Assembly (NCBI RefSeq): GCF_024679245.1
Contig: NC_090183.1
Coordinates: 19,508,707-19,572,706, forward strand
Source of the DNA: Pseudorasbora parva
Lineage: Eukaryota; Chordata; Actinopteri; Cypriniformes; Gobionidae
Direction: 5' to 3'
DNA length: 64,000 nt
The position numbers and the translations under genes are program-made. Shown in pieces: positions 56,410 to 64,000 of the stretch (positions within the stretch are counted from its first letter, which is position 1; each line of letters opens with the position of its first letter). The notes below the pieces were generated by a model. The model made no database searches. It was not told where the DNA came from and was given only the letters and a program-made list of their open reading frames with translations.

Positions 56410-59400
56410 TCATTTGCAGTTGGTGATCAGCAGTCCAGGTTGCTCTCTCAGTGCGATGCCCGAGGTTGGACCCGGTGTGATGATGTCTGGTGGTGGCTGG
56501 CCTCTGATTGTCTGGAGGCACAGGAGCATGATCACGGCCGCGTTTCTTAGGCATTTCCAGATCTGTTGCATGGCCTCAGTAGTGAAGTGGATGCCTCTGT
56601 CTGAGTTGATTCTCAGTGGCAATCTTGACAGGAAAAAGATGTGATTCATCAGGTGGTATGCCGTGGTCTGGGCGGTGTCGTTGGGTGCTGGTTGACACTC
56701 CACCCACTTGGTAAACTGGCACACCACTGTGAGAAAGTACTTTTTGCCTTTTGTGGACCTGGGCAGGGGTTCTACCCGGTCGATTTGTAGGTTTGACCAT
56801 GGGAACGTGGTCCCTCTGTGTTGCAGTGGGGCTCTGTGGCTCGGGTTTGCTGGTTGGAACTGGCAGCGAACTAGCCATTCTCTAACATACTCTGCCGCAT
56901 CTTGATGCATCCCAGGCCCATAGGCCACCTGTTTCAGTGTGTCATACGTGGCTCTGGTGCCGTGGTGTCCAGCACATGGTGTGTTGTGGGCGTACATTAG
57001 CATCACCCCCCTTTGCGACCGTGGCATTACAAGCCGTGGCGTTGTGTTGCCATCGGGTGCAAACCAGAGAATGGTGTCCATAATACGCATCATGTGTCTG
57101 GAGTTATGTAGATGTCTGTGGCTAGAGTCATCAATGAGCTCAGAGTCAGTGATAGGGTGGTTGGAGGGGTCTGAGAGGTGGTCAAGAATTGTCTTTATTG
57201 CAGTGTCAGAGGCTTGCATATCCGCAATATCGTTGTGTGAAAACTGCGGCGTTAGCGATAGCAGCTGCAAGGGAGGCATTGTAGCCGGTGTCGATCGCTT
57301 GCTGTGGGTTAGCACTGCAACAATGGGGCTGGATGTGGGGTTTGGGGGTGCCCACATGTCGCCGTGTGGTGTATTTCTACTGATTGCATTGCACAGTGGT
57401 AGACTTTTGGTTGAGTTGTCTGCCCACAGTGCAGGGATACTGTTCGTTGTGATAATGTCATTCAGCTGTAGGTCATTCATGACCTGGGGGAAGAAGGCAT
57501 CAGAGTCTTTGGATAGCTGAAATGTGCAAAGTAGCGAACTTGAACTTGGCTTTGGGGCTGAGGCTGTGTTGTCACAGTGTGCTGCAGGGGGTCCCGTGGC
57601 CTTTGTGACCTGGCAGTCTGGCTCTGTGGGAGTTCCCGTGACCTCTGTGACTTGACAGTCTTGCTCAGACGATGTGTGTGTCTGAAGGGGCGGAGGGTCA
57701 CGCACTTGAGCCCAGACTTTCAGCTGTTTGAAGTCCAGTACGGGTTCGAAGCGGTCCAGCAGGTCTTTTCCGATGAGAAACGGATAAGTGTTCATAGGGG
57801 AGATATAGACTGGGTGTATCAGCCTCATAGGTCCAATTGTCAGGTGGATGGAAGCTACGTGCTTGAGCTGGATGTCGTTTTGGCTATACGACTGCACATT
57901 TAGCTTACAAGTGTGAAGGTTAAGGGTGCGATTTTTCCTCTGTGCTTCAAATCTGAGTCTTTCAAACAGTTGGGCGGATATAAGCGTGAGGTCGGAGCCA
58001 GTGTCAACTAGGGCTTCGAGCTTAAATTCCCTTTCCATAGTGATAGTCAGATAGAGTTTTCGAGCCATCCCCTTCTCGATTAGGTTTCCCAGGAGTCTTG
58101 GTGTGGGGACCTGTGTGTTGCTTGATAAGCCGTCTGGATATGTGTCAAGTGTCTCATTATGCGTGCAAACAATCAAAGCAGCGCTTTCTGGTACGCTGGG
58201 CTGTCCCATGATGCTGTCTTGATTAGAGGCTGTTGCTGTCAGCTGCAGTGAGTGTGTGCTGCTGACGTGTGGGGGTGCAACAGTTATTACACTGGTCCGT
58301 GGTTGGGGAACAGTGTTCAGGGTGGATGATTCAGTTGCAGGAAGGGCGGGAAGGTTGATTTCAGGTATCATGTCTAGTCGTGCTGTACCTGGTCCGTCCT
58401 TCTTGTCTTCCTTGTGAGGTTTCTGTCGGAGGAACTCTTTCAGGATCTTTATGAGCTCTGTAACTTCAGAAGCAGCTACACTTTCTTTGCCAGACGTGGG
58501 TTCAGGTCTGGGCCTACCATTGTCCCGTCGAGAGTGGCCTCTTCGCTGGCTTTTTGGGCGAGGCGGGTCCCAGGATCCTTCAGAGCGATCACTCTGGTAC
58601 CGTGGACGGTCGCCATTATGACCACGCTGCCCTCTGCTGGCTTGGAGTGGTTTGGACTCTCTGTTGACGGGTCGGTAACTGTGGTTCTGTTTGGCGCCCT
58701 CTAGGGTTAGTTCTGGGTGGTGCTCAGAGACAGGGCAGATGGTGGGCTGTTTTACAGTCTTTTCAGAAATGGTTTTCTGTTTGACGTAAGCTTTGTGAGC
58801 CAAGTCTCTTAACTGTTGCGTGCCCATGCTGCGCGGGCACGCCAGCACCCCCAGGTGGTAACTGATGGTAGGGTGCAGGTTTCGGAGGAAAAGAGTTTTG
58901 AAGTTGATGTCCTCTTCCATGCCTGGGTCGTTACATGTCCCGAAGTAGGCACGTCGCAGTCTGTTATAAAAGTTCTGTGAGGTCTCACGTCGAGCTTGCT
59001 TGAGGTCCATGGCAGTGATGAACCCCTGGTCTGACTCGGGGTCGGAGTACTCACGAATTAGAGCTTGTCGTAGATGCCAGTAGTCCGCTTTGATGGCCTC
59101 TGGTTGTCGATCCAGAAAGCTGCGTACGTCACGATTAGACGTGGCCCTGAGCAGGTACAGTCTGTCCCAGTTGTTCGCGTGAGCGACAGTTTGCAAGTAA
59201 AAGTCTATGTCTTTTAAGTATGCGTGGACGTCGTGTCCTCCTGCCGGGTCTAGGCTGAAGGTAGGAATATTCCTGGCCAGCTTGTCAAGGTTCTTTGAAG
59301 CTTCGTGGCTGTTGACCTTGACTTCCTGGAAGGGCGTCCTTTCCTTTGCTGCTGACGGGGATTCGTGGAGACTGGCGGGTGCTCTTTTAAACAGGGGGCT

Positions 59401-60222
59401 GTCATTCCCCTTCGTAGCTCTTGCTTCGTGGCTAAAATGTGCGGAGTAACTGGTCAGGGGAAACTCTGTGTTGTGTGTTTCCCCCTTCCGGTAACGTTGC
59501 ACTATATATGATTGTCTCAGTTCTCTTTGCACAATGTCAAGTTCATTTTTGAGCTCGTGTCTTTGCTGGATGAGCTCGTCGATCTCGGCTTGTGCCGACT
59601 GCAAATGTTTTGCATAGACTTTAGCTTTAATGTCTCTGTCTTTAAGTTCATCAGTGGCTCTCTCCAGGAGGGATTCGCCACGCCGAAGCTTTTCGTCGAG
59701 GTTTTTCCTGGCGTCTTTCTCTGACTGTACTCGTCGGTCGGTGTCACGACGGAGCTCCTTCAGGGTCTTTTGAAGTCTTTCTATTTCTTTTCTTTGTTCT
59801 TTGTCTGTTTCGTCGTCTTTCTCTGTGTCTAGAAGCTGATCTAGACGAAGCTGGGTGAGGGCTTGGTCTCTCCGGGCCTCCTTGGCTTGAAGCTTTAGCG
59901 TTGCTGCCTCCTGTTCCAGGTTGTCGTAGCTCCCTTCGCTTAGACGTGCCTGTGCGATGAGGACGTGGGCGAGGCTTCCGAGGATCTTGGCCACTTCCTT
60001 GTTGGAGTAGCTGTGCGTGGGGTCGTGTGTCATCAGCTGGTCTAGCTCGGTGTCTAGTTGCTCCTGGCTCGGCTGCCCCAGACTTCCTTGACTGGTGGCC
60101 GTTAGCGCTTCCAGCCATGTCGTTAGGCGGTCCCACGGGACGGCAGGGCTGGGGGCACGGGACATTACTGCGGAAGAGAGAAACACAGCACACACACACA
60201 CACAGAGAGAGAGCCAATGCAA
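56410..60222 (-). CDS. Gag-protease-integrase polyprotein without RT
   Basis: 1,270 codons; the likelier start is ATG at 60165 (MSRAPSPAVPWDRL), because the first 19 codons translate a CA/TG repeat. From residue 1 at 60222: coiled coil about 85-245; capsid-like helices about 315-490 (NIPTFSLDPAGGHDVHAYL to LRDLAHKAY); Arg/Gly-rich tail without zinc knuckle, about 520-610; retropepsin with VDTGSDLTLIS (Asp 740) and the partner LIGKDLL; Pro/Thr-rich linker with a repeated DCQVT motif; zinc-binding-like HHG and CAGHH region; integrase core with LQIDRVEPLP (Asp 1148) and NSDRGIHFT (Asp 1208). The third integrase acidic residue is absent: the frame leaves integrase at about 1220 and runs into a hydrophobic stretch (AAVIMLLCLQTIRG) before the stop. 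No RT motif lies between protease and integrase. Group: Ty3/gypsy-like or endogenous-retrovirus-like. Confidence 0.82.
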   Translation of the reverse strand: MHWLSLCVCVCAVFLSSAVMSRAPSPAVPWDRLTTWLEALTATSQGSLGQPSQEQLDTELDQLMTHDPTHSYSNKEVAKILGSLAHVLIAQARLSEGSYDNLEQEAATLKLQAKEARRDQALTQLRLDQLLDTEKDDETDKEQRKEIERLQKTLKELRRDTDRRVQSEKDARKNLDEKLRRGESLLERATDELKDRDIKAKVYAKHLQSAQAEIDELIQQRHELKNELDIVQRELRQSYIVQRYRKGETHNTEFPLTSYSAHFSHEARATKGNDSPLFKRAPASLHESPSAAKERTPFQEVKVNSHEASKNLDKLARNIPTFSLDPAGGHDVHAYLKDIDFYLQTVAHANNWDRLYLLRATSNRDVRSFLDRQPEAIKADYWHLRQALIREYSDPESDQGFITAMDLKQARRETSQNFYNRLRRAYFGTCNDPGMEEDINFKTLFLRNLHPTISYHLGVLACPRSMGTQQLRDLAHKAYVKQKTISEKTVKQPTICPVSEHHPELTLEGAKQNHSYRPVNRESKPLQASRGQRGHNGDRPRYQSDRSEGSWDPPRPKSQRRGHSRRDNGRPRPEPTSGKESVAASEVTELIKILKEFLRQKPHKEDKKDGPGTARLDMIPEINLPALPATESSTLNTVPQPRTSVITVAPPHVSSTHSLQLTATASNQDSIMGQPSVPESAALIVCTHNETLDTYPDGLSSNTQVPTPRLLGNLIEKGMARKLYLTITMEREFKLEALVDTGSDLTLISAQLFERLRFEAQRKNRTLNLHTCKLNVQSYSQNDIQLKHVASIHLTIGPMRLIHPVYISPMNTYPFLIGKDLLDRFEPVLDFKQLKVWAQVRDPPPLQTHTSSEQDCQVTEVTGTPTEPDCQVTKATGPPAAHCDNTASAPKPSSSSLLCTFQLSKDSDAFFPQVMNDLQLNDIITTNSIPALWADNSTKSLPLCNAISRNTPHGDMWAPPNPTSSPIVAVLTHSKRSTPATMPPLQLLSLTPQFSHNDIADMQASDTAIKTILDHLSDPSNHPITDSELIDDSSHRHLHNSRHMMRIMDTILWFAPDGNTTPRLVMPRSQRGVMLMYAHNTPCAGHHGTRATYDTLKQVAYGPGMHQDAAEYVREWLVRCQFQPANPSHRAPLQHRGTTFPWSNLQIDRVEPLPRSTKGKKYFLTVVCQFTKWVECQPAPNDTAQTTAYHLMNHIFFLSRLPLRINSDRGIHFTTEAMQQIWKCLRNAAVIMLLCLQTIRGQPPPDIITPGPTSGIALREQPGLLITNCK

Positions 60223-60769
60223 GCTTGTTCTAAGCTAACGAGCTATCGTACGGATAGCTGGGAATTTTGGCTAACTGATGTAGACAGTTAGATAATTAGA
60301 CAATTTAGACAATTAGGTGGGCGGTAGCCCTGGGGGGTCACTTGGTGAACTGCTGCTCGGTCGTCCCGGGACTATCTAATTCTCCTTGGGGTCTCTTGGT
60401 GAACTGAAAGAAACACAATCGTGATAGTCCAACAGTGAGGATAGGAAAGAGCACAGTGGAAACAAACACAAGATGAATTGGTCTGTAATGAAAGGAATGT
60501 CAGCGTGCGCGCCGGGAGTGTTAGGGAAATTAATAGGCTAAATGCTCAAGATATACTAAAATTCGGCTTGTACTATGGGTTATCCCATTTAGCTCATCCG
60601 GGGTGAATTGAGGTCGCTTAAGTGGAAGATTAAATATCAAGAGCAATTTAGAAAAAGGCAAAAGTTTCTGTCAAGTAGTGATAAAACAAAAAGCACTTTT
60701 GATACCGTTTGTAATTACCAGACTGAGCTTTATTCCCAATGGGAGGGGAAAAGAAAAACTTTTGCAGAG

Positions 60770-60975
60770 AGAAAAAATAAATAAATAAATAAATAAATAA
60801 AAATAAAAATAAAAATAAAAAATAAAAAATAATAATAATAATTTTTAATTAAAAAAATTAATTAAAATTGAAAATTAAAATTAAAATTAAAAATTAAAAA
60901 TTAAAATAAAATTATAAATAAAATAAAATAAAAATAATAAAAAAAATTAGAAGCTCAACTTAATTCAAATTAAAT
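60770..60975. repeat. A-rich (AAAT)n/(AAATT)n simple repeat
   Basis: Begins with AAATAAATAAATAAAT and drifts through AAAAT and AATTAAAA units. Confidence 0.9.
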
Positions 60976-61483
60976 TCAAAGCAAGTTTAAATGAAATTTA
61001 AATAAGCCTGTAAGGAAAATCAAATAAAAGAAAGCCAATCAAAAATCCTACCCTATAACGATTAATCTCTAAGTGGGAGTTATCCAAATAAAAGAATTAA
61101 TCAGAAAGGGATAGGGAGTTAGTGGTGCGCTGAATTAACAGGGTATAGCCACACGGTGGCGTCCTTCCTTCCAATTGGACTGACTGTGACTTAAACCTAA
61201 TTTCACTTTGGGTTAGAGGAATTTATGTTTCTTTTTAACTTCAAATTCGAATAAGGGTGTTTAATCAGCGAGAAAGGAGACTTGGTTGTTGCTAGAAAAA
61301 TTGTATAAATGAAACTGTGTACAACAGTAAGCAATAAACAATTTATAGGCTCAAACTTATTTTGTTAAGGCAGAATCAAATAACGGAGAGTGAAACTATC
61401 CGAATTTATCCACACGATGGCGCTATTGCGCCCGCCCTAGACTAGAGTTAGTTAGGCGGAAATGCTCACCAGATGGCTTTGTC

Positions 61484-61600
61484 TGGTTCTTGAGTCGCCC
61501 TCCGGCGTGCTGCAAGCGGCGTTGCAATTCTGAGTCGCCCTCTGGCGGTTTGCAAGCGGCGTTGCAATTTCTGAGTCGCCCTGGCGTTCTGCACTTTACT
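61484..61600. repeat. About 41-bp tandem repeat, 3 copies
   Basis: TGAGTCGCCCTCCGGCGTGC, TGAGTCGCCCTCTGGCGGT and TGAGTCGCCCTGGCGTTC start successive units, each of the first two followed by TGCAAGCGGCGTTGCAATT. Confidence 0.88.
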
Positions 61601-62303
61601 GGCTTTTGCAGATCATTTAAAAATTACTCAACGAAACGGGTGAAAAACAGGAATTTATCGTCTGCCTATTCACGCATTTTACATGGACTCCAATAGACAT
61701 TTATCAATATGGCTGACGGTTTTCAGCATCTCTGATTCAAATGTTTTAGGTCTCAGGTCTTTGGTTAGCTAAGCCAGACTTAAACCAGGAGTTATCGTTT
61801 ATCTTAACGATATAATAATTATTCTGAGGCCCCTTATATTGTACAGGAGAGTCTCGCCCTGTCCCAATCTTCCGCAATGATAGAAACTTTTTGTAGTTCA
61901 GATCAAGCGGGATAACGCAACGTACGTGTCTACAGACATCATCAAAATCTCATTATTTTGATGGAACACATAATATATTGCTCGAGTCAAATGTATGGGT
62001 TTCCTACAATACATTTGTTTGGAAATCACGCGGATAAACCCTATTGCGCCTACGGCTGCAGAGTTATTCGGAGATCACGCGGAGATTTTCGTACCGTTCA
62101 TATTTCATTAATATAATCCGGCTACTTCAACATTTCTCAGCATCTGTTTATGCTTGGGTTCGCTTTGCGCGTACCGTTCATAATTCACCAACAACAACAA
62201 AACAAAAACGAAACAAAACGCGCGTGCAGGTTATTAATACCTCAAAAATACACAATGAATAGAATATGAATATCATTCACACATACACAAACGTTTGAAA
62301 CTT

Positions 62304-62320
62304 GCCCGCATTCTCCACCA
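62304..62320 (-). promoter_or_regulatory. Primer-binding site, tRNA-Ala type
   Basis: The plus strand reads GCCCGCATTCTCCACCA, which is the 3' end, with CCA, of a vertebrate tRNA-Ala(AGC) as I recall it; the minus strand is therefore complementary to that tRNA. It lies 7 bases inside the 5' LTR boundary, the expected place. It fixes the orientation of the element. Confidence 0.75.
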
Positions 62321-62327
62321 TTTAATA

Positions 62328-63452
62328 TGTAACAACAACGACTCATGAGTTTAATGTCTCGGGGAATAATTAACTCAAAAGGGATTTAATATTCAATATT
62401 CATGAATTTATGAATATTATTGGCCAGTCATTCATTACGTATTAAAATTTTCCGATAGGGAAAATTGTTTAATTAAATACAAGTAACCCTTTATGAAATT
62501 GCTTGAAATTACCCTACTAAGTTTGTCCTGCAAATTAGTTATAGACTTTTAAAATCAATTCTCAATAAGGGATTACTGCTTTACGAGCGCATAAGAAACA
62601 TTAACTTTACTGATCAGGATAAGTTCAATATTTCAAATGGTCATACAGTTTACTTTACTAACATAGTAGCATAAGCAGTTAGGTAACGTTTAGATCGCAA
62701 GTTTCATTGACTTTGTGTATGTGGCAGAATAACAGATTCAACTCATTAAATGCCTTTTGGAGGTTTAATAAACACAGACTAAAAATAACACTACAATTCA
62801 CACAGAAAGTACATACTAAATATGCATCAAGAGAGTAGAAGTATAGATATTAACGAACGAATACATAAAAGAGAATAATGACTAGACTGAAGTTAGAGAG
62901 AGATAAAAAAAGAGAGAGAGAGAGACAAAGAGAGGGAGAGAGAGAGAGACAACAAGAGTGGGGGAGGGTAAGAAACAGTTTTCCTTCAGTTCCTCAAATA
63001 CGACCTTCACGGAGTTAACTTGTCCCAACGGAAAAATAACACACCCTCTTTACAGCAGTTGAATTTGGAAGATAATACTTGCTCTAGTTGTGGCTTCTCG
63101 CGTGTGTGCGTTTGTTCCTGCGTATCCGGTGGTTCTTTCCGAGGAAGAGAGGAAAGCGGCTTTTCTCTAGCGGCGCTTCGTGTTGTTGAAGATCGGATTG
63201 TAGAAGAGAAGATTTTTGGAAGAGATGAGGCCTGCTTGGAGGGCCTGCATTGGTGGCATGGCTTATGTGCCAGCCCCCCCCCCCCCCCCCCCGTGGGTGT
63301 TGGCTCCCACAGGGAGAGAGTTGGAGAAGTAAGAGCAAGAGATTTTCGGAGAAGAGAAGAGGGTAAGAGCAAGGGAGGGCATCCGAGGTCCTCCTTTTAT
63401 GGTCTGGAAGAAGTCCCACCCTCCAGGGTTAGACTTAACCAATGAGAGTGTT
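62328..63452 (-). repeat. 5' LTR, truncated by a later insertion
   Basis: Starts TGTAACAACAACG on the plus strand and follows the 3' LTR to AATGAGAGTGTT, where another element begins. One indel: about 75-90 bp (63234-63325, containing a C17 run and CAGGGAGAGAGTT) are present here but not in the 3' LTR. Confidence 0.88.
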
Positions 63453-64000
63453 TAAAGCCCTGCATTTATGCCCGAGCCCGACGGGCCCCGACTTTTTTAC
63501 GCCCCTCGGGCCGGGCTTCGGGCCAATTTTCATGTCATACCTAAAACGCGGGCCGGGCTTCGGGCCTTTTTATAGGCTTCTCCTTCGTTTTATATTTATT
63601 TTATCAATTAAAAGGAACAATGAGTTCTGCGCTGGTGGAAACAACACGAGACCATAATAGCTAACGCGACTGTCAAGATGGCTCGCACAGTGTTCAGAGC
63701 ATAGGTTCAGAGTCCGCGCCAGCAGCAGCGCGCGTTTCTTCAGCACGGAGACACACTGCAAGCGTGGTGTGAGCATGGCGTTTCTGTTGCGTGTCATCCG
63801 CGGGGCGTCTGGTGCTATTAATGTACAGGGAGGCCCTATACTTCATGTTAAATATAAATATATTGCCTATTGATACAGCAAAGACAACTTCGGCAGTAGC
63901 CGGCCCATGCCATATCCATGGTATTGACGGCAAAAGGCTACAGAATAATTCGTTCTGTATTGACTGGTTTAATATTTCAAAATCGATAATTAGGCTATGT
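63453..64000. mobile_element. hAT-like element, left part, runs off the window
   Basis: Begins TAAAGCCCTGCATTTATG, followed by CGAGCCCGACGGGCCCCGAC and GGGCCGGGCTTCGGGCC, GC-rich motifs found at ends of a hAT-type family. Its right end and target duplication lie outside. It interrupts the 5' LTR. No coding frame seen. Confidence 0.55.

Larger units (their letters stand above)
60223..62303 (-). other. Untranslated leader of the LTR element
   Basis: No long frame. It contains the A-rich simple repeat at 60770-60975 and a short tandem repeat at 61484-61600. Unusually long (about 2.1 kb) for a leader, perhaps with further insertions. Confidence 0.55.
50870..63452 (-). mobile_element. LTR retrotransposon, RT-less, with nested LINE
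   Basis: Minus-strand element: 5' LTR from 62328 to beyond 63452, primer-binding site 62304-62320, leader, Gag-PR-IN frame 60222-56410, 730 bp of 3' sequence, polypurine tract 55690-55681 and 3' LTR 55676-50870 (interrupted by a LINE). The LTRs are almost identical where they overlap, implying a young insertion. Internal length 6,651 bp. No reverse transcriptase or RNase H anywhere in it, so it would depend on a related element for replication. Confidence 0.85.

Noticed and set aside
56939..57520. 193-codon plus-strand frame
   Set aside because: Antisense to the Gag-PR-IN frame; no domain recognised; explained by the codon use of the opposite strand.
60166..60222. Upstream start of the Gag-PR-IN frame as a signal peptide
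   Set aside because: The first 19 codons translate a CA/TG microsatellite (LCVCVCAV); the internal ATG at 60165 is the likelier start.
63007..63445. Overlapping frames of 111-141 codons on both strands
   Set aside because: They lie in LTR sequence and recur in the other LTR (54757-55113); no domain and a poly-C-derived Pro run.

Overview
This is vertebrate nuclear DNA, most likely from a cyprinid-type teleost. It holds one recognisable single-copy host gene with fish-like exons, short ancestral introns, and the transposon mix of zebrafish-like genomes (hAT, Tc1/mariner, Kolobok-like TTAA elements, L2, Rex1/Babar-like, RTE-like, DIRS, long-LTR retrotransposons). Nothing looks bacterial. Most long open frames are transposon proteins or their antisense shadows.

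Host gene: the 5' part of srp68 (68-kDa subunit of the signal recognition particle) lies on the minus strand. Five coding exons are visible (27116-27203, 26668-26734, 26461-26574, 26167-26362, 15678-15760) with canonical GT-AG borders and matching phases; the 3' exons lie outside the window or were not found. Intron 4 is 10.4 kb because a hAT transposon (15864-26112, 8-bp target duplication AGTGATGG), itself filled with later insertions, landed in an intron of about 149 bp.

1-15.7 kb (probably srp68 intron 5): Tc1/mariner remnant, truncated DIRS retrotransposon, L2 LINE split by a 1.47-kb hAT, a Tc1 copy broken by two hAT-type insertions (one carrying a third), and a Kolobok-like element with a THAP-domain remnant split by another hAT. 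27-35 kb: an element with 29-bp perfect terminal repeats, then a 4.4-kb hAT containing a solo LTR that contains a hAT. 35.3-44 kb: two roughly 2.5-kb inverted arms with a nearly intact Tc1-like element (one nonsense codon) near the centre. 44-46.4 kb: a 143-bp tandem array with inverted flanking monomers, interrupted by a segment that holds both an intron-containing and a precisely spliced version of the same exon pair. 48.4-50.8 kb: degenerate repeats, a gag-like fragment, an LTR-like segment and a LINE endonuclease fragment.

50.9-63.5 kb: an LTR retrotransposon on the minus strand with near-identical LTRs, a tRNA-Ala primer-binding site and a polypurine tract. Its 1,270-codon open frame reads Gag, protease and integrase in one frame with no reverse transcriptase or RNase H. 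Its 3' LTR is interrupted by a 3.2-kb Rex1/Babar-like LINE; its 5' LTR is cut by another DNA transposon that runs off the window.

The most interesting structures are (i) two hAT copies (4291-5763 and 20263-21465) that share a core but use different, interleaved ends, (ii) the RT-less Gag-PR-IN frame, (iii) the genomic/spliced exon pair at 45.1-45.9 kb, and (iv) the large inverted repeat. Coordinates of element ends are exact where a target-site duplication is quoted and approximate otherwise.
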